Both the position numbers and the translations under genes were made by a program. The notes below the pieces were generated by a model. It worked only from the letters and a program-made list of their open reading frames with translations, was not told the origin of the DNA and searched no databases. Positions 25,569 through 34,206 of a DNA stretch of 64,000 nucleotides are shown in pieces. The stretch is from Companilactobacillus zhachilii. Lineage in GTDB: Bacteria > Bacillota > Bacilli > Lactobacillales > Lactobacillaceae. Positions within the stretch are counted from its first letter, which is position 1; every line of letters begins with the position of its first letter. The DNA lies in the NCBI RefSeq assembly GCF_003606365.2, contig NZ_CP031933.2:434001-498000 (forward strand), read 5' to 3'.

Positions 25569-25620
25569 AAGGGCTAGATATTTTTTCTTGGTATACATAC
25601 AGAAAAAATATCTAACCCTT
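25569..25620. terminator. long terminator-like hairpin
   Basis: AAGGGCTAGATATTTTTTCT pairs with AGAAAAAATATCTAACCCTT; similar in sequence to the hairpin at 60363-60419. Confidence 0.65.
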
Positions 25621-25718
25621 GATTATGTTAAATCTCAAATCATATAGTATTTTTTTATTGGATTAGTTAGGTTACATCATATAAAAAATAACAAACATTT
25701 CTTGCACCCAGAGACAGA

Positions 25719-25889
25719 TTAATTCTTATTAGAATTTTTGTAGACCATTGTAACCACTTCATCAACGACATTAAACAAAAAATCCATCACTCTTTTTTGA
25801 AATTCTTTACTAGTAATGAAGTTAGTGGATTGATGAACGATAAAGTTAGTAATGATTTTTGGCGCATGTAATATTCGCTTTTTCTCCAT
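25719..25889 (-). CDS. 56-aa protein translationally coupled to the upstream gene
   Basis: ATG at 25889-25887 overlaps the TAA of the upstream gene (TAATG), with GGAGG eight bases before, so translation is well supported despite the small size. The product begins MEKKRILHAPKIITNF, is amphipathic (EFQKRVMDFLFNVVDEVV) and has no clear signal peptide. Basic N-terminal half. Family unknown; pairing with the 123-aa protein suggests a shared role. Confidence 0.75.
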   Translation of the reverse strand: MEKKRILHAPKIITNFIVHQSTNFITSKEFQKRVMDFLFNVVDEVVTMVYKNSNKN

Positions 25890-26260
25890 TATTTCATCCT
25901 CCGACGCATCTTTTTAAACATTTTTTTGAGGAAATGGTTAGATGTTTCTCTTGCCAAATGGTCGTAGGCTAGGTAGTGCAATTGTCGTTTAGAAAGCGAT
26001 GGATTTTCAGCTAATTGCAATTCTAAATAAACATAGAGTTCTTTGGGCTTGAGATCAGTATTCTTAGTGAATTTATCCATACGTTGATCTACTTCGCGTT
26101 CAATTGCTTCGTGGAGACTGCCGTATGACAAACCGTGTGGCAAAATTTTTTTGTGCTCGTGCAATTCATGTTCAACGTGTAATTTCAAATTTAATTTAGT
26201 TTCGTCATTGAAATCGTCAATTTTTCTTGTGACATCTGATAATTTTTTATCCGTAGCCAA
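25889..26260 (-). CDS. helical charged protein, function unknown
   Basis: 123 aa from TTG 26260, with AAGGGGTGA eight bases upstream. Almost wholly helical, rich in His/Lys/Glu (LHVEHELHEHKKILPHG), with a very basic C-terminus (FLKKMFKKMRRRMK) that could bind nucleic acid or membrane. No recognised domain. First gene of a two-gene unit with the 56-aa gene. Confidence 0.68.
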   Translation of the reverse strand: MATDKKLSDVTRKIDDFNDETKLNLKLHVEHELHEHKKILPHGLSYGSLHEAIEREVDQRMDKFTKNTDLKPKELYVYLELQLAENPSLSKRQLHYLAYDHLARETSNHFLKKMFKKMRRRMK

Positions 26261-26333
26261 AATGCACTCACCCCTTGTAGTTGCTACTTATGATTATAGT
26301 CATATTGCTGGGGGATGTTAAAATTTCCAACTA

Positions 26334-26369
26334 AAAAAGCCTCCTTAACAATGTAAGGAGACTTTCTTT
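26334..26369. terminator. terminator-like hairpin
   Basis: AAAGCCTCCTTA/TAAGGAGACTTT stem followed by a T-rich stretch. Confidence 0.55.
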
Positions 26370-26514
26370 CATATTAGGGAGGAAGGTTATATTAGTTTGT
26401 TTATATATATTTCTCATATAATAGTAAATTATCATTCTTGTTTACCAATTACTATATTAGATGATAAATGTGAAGAAAATGTGAAATACGGAAATATAAT
26501 TTTCGAATCCCTAA

Positions 26515-27354
26515 TTATTGTGTAACTGATGTGGCAAATTCTGGTTCGCTTGTAACATTATTTTGTGCATCAGCTTGATTTAATTGCATGTTTGAACTTT
26601 GTGTCCATTCATTAGTCGAAACTTGATAGAAAGTATGACCATATTTATTTTGAACCATTTGGCCAACTTTCCACTGTGAACCTTCTTGTAGTTGACGACC
26701 GGAAAATGAATCCATTGATGTATCGTAGACATCAGCTGGTCCGTTGACGACTGTACCGACGACTTGTTGTTGTGGTTGAGTAGTTTGCGTTTGCGTAGTT
26801 TGAGGGCTAGCAATATTTAAATTACTTGCAGCAACGTATTCGTCAGTTGCGATTTGGATGTAACTAGCGCCATTGATCGTAACCGTTGGACCGACATTCC
26901 AAGTAGAACCTGCTGGCAACATCACACCACTGACAGCTTGACCTTGGCTATTAACGACTGCCGTAGTCCACTTAGTTGTTCCAGTTTGACCAGAGTTAGC
27001 AACTTGAGTGTTATAAGTATTTTGTGTCTGTGCTTGTGTTTGTGCTGCTTGATTTTGACTACTGATATTCAAATTATTGGCAGCAATCCATTCGTTTGTA
27101 GCAACTTGATAATAAGTTACACCGTTGAATTGTTTAGTGCTGCCGAGCTTCCAAGAACTATTGTTTGGAAGAAAAGTACTTGTGATAGCTTGACCTTGAT
27201 CATCAACCAAGACACCGCTACCGGTCACAGTACCGACTAAACCGATTTCTGTTGAATCTGCCGCACTTACGGTTTGAGGTGACAAATTAGACAGGACGGT
27301 TGGAGCAATTAACAAAGCTAATGCTGAGCCGATTAAAACTTTATTCTTTTTCAT
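26515..27354 (-). CDS. secreted SLAP-domain surface protein
   Basis: 279 aa. Signal peptide with KK start and hydrophobic core, cut near VSAAD (about 30). The mature protein is three SLAP-type repeats (about 35-95, 125-180, 200-255), each ending YYQVATNEWIAANNLNI-like or YIQIATDEYV. The linkers are Gln/Thr-rich (QTQTTQPQQQ). SLAP repeats (PF03217) bind cell-wall polymers in lactobacilli, so this is a non-covalently wall-bound protein without a separate catalytic domain. RBS GAGGAGGG. Monocistronic. Confidence 0.87.
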   Translation of the reverse strand: MKKNKVLIGSALALLIAPTVLSNLSPQTVSAADSTEIGLVGTVTGSGVLVDDQGQAITSTFLPNNSSWKLGSTKQFNGVTYYQVATNEWIAANNLNISSQNQAAQTQAQTQNTYNTQVANSGQTGTTKWTTAVVNSQGQAVSGVMLPAGSTWNVGPTVTINGASYIQIATDEYVAASNLNIASPQTTQTQTTQPQQQVVGTVVNGPADVYDTSMDSFSGRQLQEGSQWKVGQMVQNKYGHTFYQVSTNEWTQSSNMQLNQADAQNNVTSEPEFATSVTQ

Positions 27355-27485
27355 CGAAACCCTCCTCGTTATATTTTGCGGTTCAGTATAAAGCTATAAT
27401 GCAATGGTGAAATTCGCAATAGGTTTAAGGAACAGTTAAGAGAATTGTTATCAATTCTTTAAAAATACATTTTACTTTTTTTAGT

Positions 27486-27665
27486 ATGCCGCCGGAGGGG
27501 CGTGTCTGTGGATGTAAGATGATTGTTTTTGTTTATATGACTAAGGGATTAAAGATTCAAAACATACTTTAATCCTTTGTGTTCCAATCATTTTTAACTA
27601 TTCAAAACAACGAATAAACTAGCCGGAAGGAGACAGCAACCTGATTTTCTGCCTCCTGGAGGCGG
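27486..27665. repeat. remnant LPE composite (two damaged copies)
   Basis: Left: GCCGCCGGAGGGG at about 27488 then unrelated sequence. Right (27619-27665): CTAGCCGGAAGGAG, CAACCTGATTTTCTG, CCTCCTGGAGGCGGCA, an LPE with its middle deleted. The flank CGAATAAACTAG is shared with other copies. The two halves face each other as in intact composites. Confidence 0.75.
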
Positions 27666-27687
27666 CACAAAAAAAGACCCTTCTAAT

Positions 27688-28146
27688 TTAATCCATAAAA
27701 TTAGAAAAGTCTGATGAATATCCTTTAATAGAGAATTTATGATATGTTTTCAAATTACGATCTGCCAGTTTGACGATAATTGAATTGGTAATTGTATGTT
27801 GTCCAGAACGGATAGTTGGTTTGACTTTATAAATCAAGCCATATTCTGAAGGTTTCTTCATTTTATAGACATTAATTGAAACACTTTGATAGTTATTCCA
27901 GTCGAAGGGACCATCTTCTTTATCGATTGCCAAGCGAGCCATTTTGACGAATTGTTTTTTCTGATATTTGTTTAATTTATGAGTATCTTTGTTTTCTAAA
28001 GTTATCTGACTGCCAGATGAGTTGCAGTAGGGTGCAGAATGATAATTGCGATACATTTGAGGAATGGCAAAGATTCCCAACAAAATTAAAATGCAGGCGA
28101 TCCAGATAGCCCGGGTCGCGTGCTTTTTTACTTTTTCCTCAGACAT
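27688..28146 (-). CDS. membrane-anchored protein, function unknown
   Basis: 152 aa: short cytoplasmic tail with charged residues, one transmembrane helix (AIWIACILILLGIFAIPQMY, about 13-32) and a 120-residue outside domain with beta character (SVNVYKMKKPSEYGLIYKV-like). No cysteine at the processing position, so not a lipoprotein. GGGGGAA RBS. I do not recognise the outside domain. Its 3' end overlaps a hairpin (27668-27705) that may terminate transcription. Confidence 0.7.
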   Translation of the reverse strand: MSEEKVKKHATRAIWIACILILLGIFAIPQMYRNYHSAPYCNSSGSQITLENKDTHKLNKYQKKQFVKMARLAIDKEDGPFDWNNYQSVSINVYKMKKPSEYGLIYKVKPTIRSGQHTITNSIIVKLADRNLKTYHKFSIKGYSSDFSNFMD

Positions 28147-28436
28147 AATTTTCCCCCAACGTGTTAATGTACATTTAAATATTATACTAAGTTTTGACTG
28201 ACAATTAAAATTTAGTTGAAAAATTATTTAACAAAATTATCAGGCTTGTTCCAATGGTTTGACATATAATACATGACATTATGTATAGAAAAAATTGGCA
28301 AGTCCTATTATATGAAAGAAAATAGGTAGCATATCTCCTTTTTTGGCATGATAATAAATAATTCAACTATTCATATCCTTAAATCTGGATGCTATACTTA
28401 ATCAGTTATTAAATTTTATATGAGGCTTAAACGGGG

Positions 28437-29996
28437 ATGAAAAATAAAATAGATAAACTGTCAATTAGGGGATGGGTGATGCCTGTCTTATTTTTATTAA
28501 TTGTGTGTTCTTTTGCAATCGGATCTTCACCGATATATCGAACTAATCCATGGGTGGATAGTAATGCTATGTTAACTATGGGAAAAGCTATGTTAAATGG
28601 AAATATTCCGTTTAAAGATATAATTGATCAACGGGGACCTGTTCTGTATGCGATATTTGCACTCGGAGCTTTAATAAGGAAGAATAGTTTTTCAGGCGTA
28701 TTTTTAATGCAAGTAGTCAATGTTCTGGCTATTTATGTTCTAACCTGGAAAATGGCTAATAATTTTAAATTTAAATTGATTGATTCAAAATGGATTGCTT
28801 TAATGGGTCCAATGGTTTTATTTTCCACCAATGCGTTTAGTTTTAGTGGATCGCCAGAAGAATTTGCGTTTACATCAATTTTATATTTATTGTTAGTCAT
28901 TAACCGTGTCAAGCAAAATGTAGAGAATATTACATTAAAGGAATTTTTTTTACTAGGGATTAATTTAAGCTTAGTTTTTTGGAATAAATTTTCAATGGTG
29001 GGAGCCTTTGTAGGCTTTTTTATCTGGGTAGCGGGCCTATTAATTTATAAAAAGCAGTTTATGAAATTGGCAAAAGTAGTTTTGATATCTCTTCTAGGTT
29101 TCATGACCGTTACCATTTTGGTATTTATTTACTTTGCTATTAATAATGCTTGGGGTGATTTGATACAAATATATTTTGTTCAAAACCTCACATCGTATGG
29201 TAAATCAAACCAAACATTGTTAATGAAGTTATGGAGTTTGCTTTTCTTATTAGGACAAGAAATCAGTGAGCATGTCGTTGTAGCAGGTTTAATTGTCGCA
29301 GGATGGATCAAAGCATTTTACAATAAAAAATCAGTAATACTTGAAATTGTCTTATTTTTAAGTACGATACTTTTTGTGGCATTACAGCATTGGATCAATG
29401 AATACTATAATTTGGTATGGATCTCTTTTTTGATAGTTTCTTTACTAAGGCTGACAAATATAAAATTGTCAAATTCAGAGGATATTAAAAAAATAAAACT
29501 TCCTATCCAAATATTGGTTGTGATGTCGTTAATATTATTACCATTTGTTAATAATAAGGACCTTAGCAAATTGATTATTAGAGGAGAAGATTCATCCATT
29601 ATGCACTATCAATATAATGCTCAACCTCAATTTGCCCAAATAATGCGATCTAAAGAGAAGCATCCTAAATTACTAATGATTAATGACTTAGATGAAGGCT
29701 TTTATTTATCCGCGGATACTTTACCAACAACTAAGTACTGGCAAAAACTAAATATGACGTATGAACAATTGCCAAGAATGTATAACTCATTTAATCAGGA
29801 CTTAAAGAATAAGAAAGTTGATTTCGTTATTGTTCGAATCAATGATCAGATTGCTACCGATATGGAGGGCATACATAATCAAATCCCAGCATTTGTAGAT
29901 GGTCATTTAATATATCAATTGTTCAAGAATTACCGGATTGAAGCGGTTTCCCGGAATAATTGGAATGATAATTACGTTTTGATGTATAAAAAATAA
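28437..29996 (+). CDS. GT-C-type membrane glycosyltransferase (GT39/ArnT-like)
   Basis: 519 aa with about 11 membrane helices. The first outside loop has NPWVDSNAMLTMGKAMLNG followed by PFKDIIDQRGPVLYAIFALG, the pattern of GT39-like proteins in which the early Asp is catalytic and the D(Q/H)(R/K)GP motif is characteristic. Such enzymes move sugars from polyprenyl phosphates to surface acceptors. Acceptor unknown. The start ATG overlaps a weak GGGG RBS. One of several GT-C proteins in this region. Confidence 0.75.
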   Translation: MKNKIDKLSIRGWVMPVLFLLIVCSFAIGSSPIYRTNPWVDSNAMLTMGKAMLNGNIPFKDIIDQRGPVLYAIFALGALIRKNSFSGVFLMQVVNVLAIYVLTWKMANNFKFKLIDSKWIALMGPMVLFSTNAFSFSGSPEEFAFTSILYLLLVINRVKQNVENITLKEFFLLGINLSLVFWNKFSMVGAFVGFFIWVAGLLIYKKQFMKLAKVVLISLLGFMTVTILVFIYFAINNAWGDLIQIYFVQNLTSYGKSNQTLLMKLWSLLFLLGQEISEHVVVAGLIVAGWIKAFYNKKSVILEIVLFLSTILFVALQHWINEYYNLVWISFLIVSLLRLTNIKLSNSEDIKKIKLPIQILVVMSLILLPFVNNKDLSKLIIRGEDSSIMHYQYNAQPQFAQIMRSKEKHPKLLMINDLDEGFYLSADTLPTTKYWQKLNMTYEQLPRMYNSFNQDLKNKKVDFVIVRINDQIATDMEGIHNQIPAFVDGHLIYQLFKNYRIEAVSRNNWNDNYVLMYKK

Positions 29997-30043
29997 AATT
30001 AATTTTTACTATGACAATTCAAAAATTGTAGCAATATAAACAA

Positions 30044-30088
30044 AAAAAGGCTTCTAATAACTGTTCTCAGTTACTAGAGGCCCTTTTG
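30044..30088. terminator. bidirectional terminator
   Basis: AAAAGGCTTCTAATAACTG pairs with CAGTTACTAGAGGCCCTTTT; between two convergent genes. Confidence 0.88.
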
Positions 30089-30095
30089 TCATATA

Positions 30096-30977
30096 CTAAT
30101 TATTTCCTCTAATTTGTGCATCAGAAGGTTTGATTGTATCACGGCCATCAGCACGAGCATTCTTGATAGCGCGGATAATATCATTGTCACTCCAAGCACC
30201 AACTGTTTTAACACCTTGGTCAGTCAATTGTTGTCTAGCCTTAGCAATATCGTCGTCAGTGATTTCCTTACCTTGACCTTTACGTGATTCGATATCGAAG
30301 TCACCCTTGGCAGCCGGATTGTTGCTTTGGTCATCGGAACTATTGTTGGAATTACTATCAGAATTTGTATCAGTACTATTATCATCAGTCTTAGTTTCGT
30401 CAGTTGCGTTAACAGCTGTGGCTGGTAATGAATCTAATAAAGTTCTAGCTTGAGCATAAATGTCTGAGTAATACTTGCCCTTGATACCTTTAAATTTCGT
30501 AACTTGTTCTAACAATGAACGAGCTTGGTCGTCTGAACCAGACTTGATCATTGCCTTAGCGTTCTTAATATCGAGTTTAAAGTTACTACGGTTACGTTGA
30601 ATCTTAGTAACTTGAGAAAGCATTGACTTAGCTTTAGAAATCATCTTCTTATTACCATTGTCCTGATCTTTGGCAATAGTCAAAGCGTCCTTAGCATCAG
30701 AAAAGTGACGTTTATTCATCAATTTCTTAGCTTTTACCAAATTAGTAGCTTGTTTCTTTGAAGCAGTAGCTTTGTCAGTCTTCTTAGCTTTAACTGCTGA
30801 TTCAAAATAATCAGCCGCCTTAGAATAGTTTTCGTCGTTAACGGCGTCATTTCCCTTAGTCATTTCAGTCTTGTAAGCAGAACTGTTGTCACTAGACTTG
30901 CTTGATGATGCAGAATTGCTGCAGCCGGCTAGGATAAGAGCCAAACCCGTTGTTGCGAGTAATAATGCTTTTTTCAT
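30096..30977 (-). CDS. lipoprotein with helical repeats
   Basis: 293 aa. Signal peptide with lipobox LILAGC (Cys about 18). Then Ser/Lys-rich linker, a helical region with TPR-like units (GNDAVNDENYSKAADYFESA; HFSDAKDALTIAKDQDNG; DQARSLLEQVTKFKG) over about 40-190, a Thr/Asp/Asn/Ser-rich spacer (about 200-235), and a C-terminal motif EITDDDIAKARQQL. Likely an anchored cell-surface scaffold; exact role unknown. The frame is open 28 codons further, but ATG 30977 has GGAGG at proper distance and starts the signal peptide. Confidence 0.8.
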   Translation of the reverse strand: MKKALLLATTGLALILAGCSNSASSSKSSDNSSAYKTEMTKGNDAVNDENYSKAADYFESAVKAKKTDKATASKKQATNLVKAKKLMNKRHFSDAKDALTIAKDQDNGNKKMISKAKSMLSQVTKIQRNRSNFKLDIKNAKAMIKSGSDDQARSLLEQVTKFKGIKGKYYSDIYAQARTLLDSLPATAVNATDETKTDDNSTDTNSDSNSNNSSDDQSNNPAAKGDFDIESRKGQGKEITDDDIAKARQQLTDQGVKTVGAWSDNDIIRAIKNARADGRDTIKPSDAQIRGNN

Positions 30978-31040
30978 TTTTAAATTCCTCCATTGAATAC
31001 TGCAAAGATTATAACATGTTAGAGAAATTGTGGAAAATAT

Positions 31041-31215
31041 GCCGCCAGAGAGTGCCAGCAACTAAGCCAGCTGTGGGACCGACCTGAGCCAAGGTCTCAG
31101 GTCTCGGTTTTGAGCCTTGCAAAAACCGCAAGTCTCAAAACACGTCCGTTATGTAATGGCTAAAGCTATTACATAACTTTTACGGCTGGCTTAGTTGCTG
31201 GCACTCTCCGGCTAG
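31041..31215 (+). repeat. LPE copy 13 (left half of composite 31041-31609)
   Basis: Outer arms GAGAGTGCCAGCAACTAAGC/GCTTAGTTGCTGGCACTCTC are unlike any other copy yet fully complementary. P2 GACCTGAG/CTCAGGTC; P3 TTGC/GCAA; P4 TAATGGC-TAAA-GCTATTA. GCCGCC end faces the lipoprotein gene start, 63 bp away. Confidence 0.95.
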
Positions 31216-31432
31216 GTTATCTGTTGGTTTATTGGATATCTTAGAATGTAATGTGTCGAATTTCTTTGTTTATGTATGATTTTTGAGTGAAAATAATCCA
31301 ATTTCTTCTATATAAGTAATTATTGTCCTTAGCCCTTGAACTCATTTGAATTTAAAAATGCAGTAGCAGATATTAATACCAATCATCTTCTATCCACAAA
31401 TGAGAAACAGAAAACCCTAATCCTTAAAGACC

Positions 31433-31609
31433 CTAGCCAGTGGTTGTGTGAGATGAAGTCAGCAGTGACAGTGGAGTTAGAGCTTCAGCTCTTACTCCAC
31501 GGACGACTTTTGAGATTCGCGGTTTATGCGAAGCTCAAAATCGAGGCGCGAGACCTTGGCTCGCACCGGTCCCACAGCAGACTTCATCTCACACAACCAC
31601 AAGCGGCAT
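31433..31609 (-). repeat. LPE copy 14 (right half of composite 31041-31609)
   Basis: Outer arms GGTTGTGTGAGATGAAGTC/GACTTCATCTCACACAACC. P2 GGCGCGAG/CTCGCACC (one mismatch). P4 GAGC-TTCA-GCTC. Spacer 217 bp. Shares the inner GATGAAGTC/GACTTCATC block with copy 2 only. Confidence 0.94.
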
Positions 31610-31736
31610 ACATAATATAACAAAAAAATAAAAAAGTTTTTCCGTTTTGAAGACCCCCAAACGTTACTATCTATGTAAGTTACTTAACGGCCGAAAGTTC
31701 TTACAAAAAAATAACAAGAAAACGAGGATCAGAAAA

Positions 31737-31943
31737 ATGAGCTGGAAGAAAACTGCTGTTAACATCACTATGGGAAATGAAAAGTATCCAAAAGGTATCA
31801 AAGTTATTCGATTTAACAACATCGTGGAAGATCCAACTAAGGAACAAATTCAAATGTTCGCTGAAGGACTAGTCTTATTGTCAGATGGAGATTCATATCT
31901 AGGTTCAGAAATCGTTAAATACACACAACAAAGTGCAAAGTAG
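31737..31943 (+). CDS. small DUF1659-like protein
   Basis: 68 aa from ATG 31737 (CGAGGATC upstream); the longer in-frame start lies in unrelated sequence. Pattern KVIRFNNIVEDPTKEQIQMFAEGLVLLSDG fits DUF1659 proteins (…F.NI...AT.eql..va.al..L). These are small Firmicute proteins often encoded beside DUF2922 proteins, as here, 13 bp apart. Function unknown. Confidence 0.7.
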   Translation: MSWKKTAVNITMGNEKYPKGIKVIRFNNIVEDPTKEQIQMFAEGLVLLSDGDSYLGSEIVKYTQQSAK

Positions 31944-31956
31944 AGGAGAATAACTG

Positions 31957-32169
31957 ATGAAAAAATTACAATTGCGTTTTAAGACTGCTGAGGGTCACAA
32001 GAAAAACTTGGTTCTAAACTATGTCAAAGCTGATTTAACTCCCGAAGAAGTAAAGGCCGGGATGTCCAAAATCAGTACCAGTAACCTTTTTGAACAAAAT
32101 ACTGTTCAACTTTACAAAGAAATACTTGGTGCCAGCTATATTGAACGCATTGAAACCAAAGCTTTATAA
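31957..32169 (+). CDS. DUF2922 family protein
   Basis: 70 aa. KLQLRFKTAEGHKKNLVLNY, then DLTPEEVKAGMSKISTSNLF, is the DUF2922 signature (LqltFktaeGK...l.p....t.eev..aM..I..snlF). AGAGGAGA RBS. Second gene of a pair with the DUF1659-like protein. Function unknown. Confidence 0.85.
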   Translation: MKKLQLRFKTAEGHKKNLVLNYVKADLTPEEVKAGMSKISTSNLFEQNTVQLYKEILGASYIERIETKAL

Positions 32170-32220
32170 AATTGTTCAGTATTTAGATAAAATTATTAAA
32201 ATATTTAAGGGATAAACCTT

Positions 32221-32264
32221 GAGCCTACGTCTTATTTCGACTAGAATAAGAGTAGGCTCTTTTG
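32221..32264 (+). terminator. rho-independent terminator
   Basis: GAGCCTAC..CTTATT pairs with AATAAG.GTAGGCTC, then TTTT. Confidence 0.85.
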
Positions 32265-32439
32265 GGTGAACTAGAAGTTGTAAACAACACGTTGGAATAA
32301 CGGCTGTAATAAATTTGTAATTTTAAGGTTGACATTGGTCAAAAAAGAGCAATTTACGTACAGTTATTTGGATAAATATTACAGAATTGTGATATTTAAT
32401 ACAAAAATGTTACAAAAACGTAGAGTTTATAATTTAGAG

Positions 32440-32468
32440 TTGATTCATAAGCCAGAGTTTCATATAAT
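32440..32468 (+). promoter_or_regulatory. promoter of the S-layer-like gene
   Basis: TTGATT (32440-32445), 17-base spacer, TATAAT (32463-32468). The predicted leader begins near a hairpin TTGTC.GTGGG/CCCAC.GACAA (32471-32496) that may protect the mRNA 5' end. Confidence 0.65.
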
Positions 32469-32536
32469 GGTTGTCAGTGGGATAGCCCCACGACAATTAA
32501 AATAATAAATTCTTGTAGTCCAGGGGAGGATTAACA

Positions 32537-34054
32537 TTGAAAAAATCTATTAAATATGCAGGAATCGCTGCTGCAACACTTCTAACTGTTGCACCTATCG
32601 CTGCTCCTGTTGTTTCACAAGCTGCAGGAACACCAGCTGCTGATACTACAGTAAATAAAAATGCTGACCAAAGTGATGTTGATAAGGCCGTTACAGACTT
32701 TACAAATCAATTCGGTGACAGAGATTCAGATGACGTTACACTAACTGATAACACTGCTTTAGGTGAAGCTAATGCAACAGATATCACAACTTTCCAAGGT
32801 ATTACAAATGGTATCATTAAAACAGCTACTACTGCTGATAAATTAACACTTCTTAATGACGCTAACCAAGATGCACAAGTATATTACACAATTACTGATG
32901 CAAAGGGTAACCTTTACGACGGTGGTGTAAATGGTGGAACTTTCGACCAATACAATACTGCTGCTAGTGATGACAACTATTTGCCAGCAACTGTTAACGT
33001 TTATATGAAGTATAAGAACCTTTCAGATGGTAAGTTTGGTTCATTTAGCAAAGTTGCAACATTTAAGATTAATGCAACTAATGATAACGAATTGAAGACA
33101 GTTAATGCTAAGTTCACAACACCTATGAATGTTGCTAAGAACTCAAAAACAGCTGCTACTAGATTAGTTAATGCTGCTAATGTTTCACTTCTTGACCAAG
33201 ATGGTAACTCATTAGCTACTAAATCAGTTTCAATTCCTGATGGCTATTACTACACTTACAGTGCAGCAATGGACGCAGCCAAAACTCAACCAGTAACTGG
33301 TCTTGGTAATGTAACTACATCAGATATTAGCCAAAACGATGCTAAAACAGCTACTGATGAATTCAAGACAGCTGGTACTTATTACCAAACTGTTACATAT
33401 GAAGCAAAGGCTAACTCAGCATTACAAACAATGCTACAAAAGTTCACTACTGACCCAACAGGTTACACTGTACTTGTAAATGGTAAAAAAGCAGCATCAG
33501 GTTATGACTTTGTAACTTCTGGTGACACAATTACATTTGTACGTGCTATCAATGTTTCTGATAATGAAGCACAATGGACAACTACTGATACTACTGGTGT
33601 TGTTACAACTAAGAGTGATTCAGCATACTACACATTGAAGAATGACGAAGGCAATACTATTACAAACCGTGCTCTTGCAAAGAACTCAGCTTGGAAGACA
33701 AATGCCGTACGTACAGACCAAAATGGTAACAAACAATACCGTGTTGGTGCTAGCGAATGGATCGACGCTAACGATGTAACATTCTCAGACAAGGCTACTG
33801 ATGGTAATACTGAAGGTGCTTACACTGACGTTACTGATGTTACAAACATGAAAGTTAACTTAGCTGCTCCATCATCATTCATCTACATGCTTTACAATGA
33901 TGAAGGCAAACAAGTTACTTCACGTGCTTTGAGTGGTGACTCAAACTGGGCAGTTGACAAGAAGGCTGTAAATGCTGACGGTGTTACTGTTTACCGTGTT
34001 GCTACAAACGAATGGGTACAAGCTGGTACAGGTGTTAGCTTTATTGCTAGATAA
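32537..34054 (+). CDS. S-layer-like surface protein with two SLAP domains
   Basis: 505 aa from TTG with GGGGAGG upstream. Signal peptide of about 30 residues ending SQAAG. A long Thr/Asn/Asp-rich region without cysteine (about 35-365) is followed by two SLAP repeats (about 365-425 and 440-503) ending YRVGASEWIDANDV and YRVATNEWVQAG. The codon choice is strongly biased (many AAC, TTC, GCT, ACA), with a strong promoter and leader hairpin, all signs of high expression. This matches the plan of lactobacillar S-layer proteins, with a variable self-assembly part and a wall-binding part. Assembly into a layer is inference. Confidence 0.82.
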   Translation: MKKSIKYAGIAAATLLTVAPIAAPVVSQAAGTPAADTTVNKNADQSDVDKAVTDFTNQFGDRDSDDVTLTDNTALGEANATDITTFQGITNGIIKTATTADKLTLLNDANQDAQVYYTITDAKGNLYDGGVNGGTFDQYNTAASDDNYLPATVNVYMKYKNLSDGKFGSFSKVATFKINATNDNELKTVNAKFTTPMNVAKNSKTAATRLVNAANVSLLDQDGNSLATKSVSIPDGYYYTYSAAMDAAKTQPVTGLGNVTTSDISQNDAKTATDEFKTAGTYYQTVTYEAKANSALQTMLQKFTTDPTGYTVLVNGKKAASGYDFVTSGDTITFVRAINVSDNEAQWTTTDTTGVVTTKSDSAYYTLKNDEGNTITNRALAKNSAWKTNAVRTDQNGNKQYRVGASEWIDANDVTFSDKATDGNTEGAYTDVTDVTNMKVNLAAPSSFIYMLYNDEGKQVTSRALSGDSNWAVDKKAVNADGVTVYRVATNEWVQAGTGVSFIAR

Positions 34055-34080
34055 TTAATCTGTGTTAATTGTACTAATTA

Positions 34081-34113
34081 AAAGGAATTCACTTAGGTGA
34101 ATTCCTTTTTTTT
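34081..34113 (+). terminator. rho-independent terminator
   Basis: AAAGGAATTCAC/GTGAATTCCTTT followed by T-run. Confidence 0.92.
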
Positions 34114-34206
34114 GCTTAATTTTGTTTTAAAAACTGGTAGTAATATGGCGTTAACGTTTGTTGTGTTTTAAACTTGAAGTAGGTCAAATTAAAAGGGAGT
34201 TTTTGT

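Noticed and set aside
30978..31061. N-terminal extension of the lipoprotein frame
   Set aside because: No RBS, and it would bury the signal peptide; ATG 30977 has GGAGG at the right distance.
31336..31432. Short frame between the LPEs of the 31041-31609 composite (NSFEFKNAVADINTNHLLST)
   Set aside because: No RBS, runs into the LPE, and other spacers have no matching frame; probably chance.
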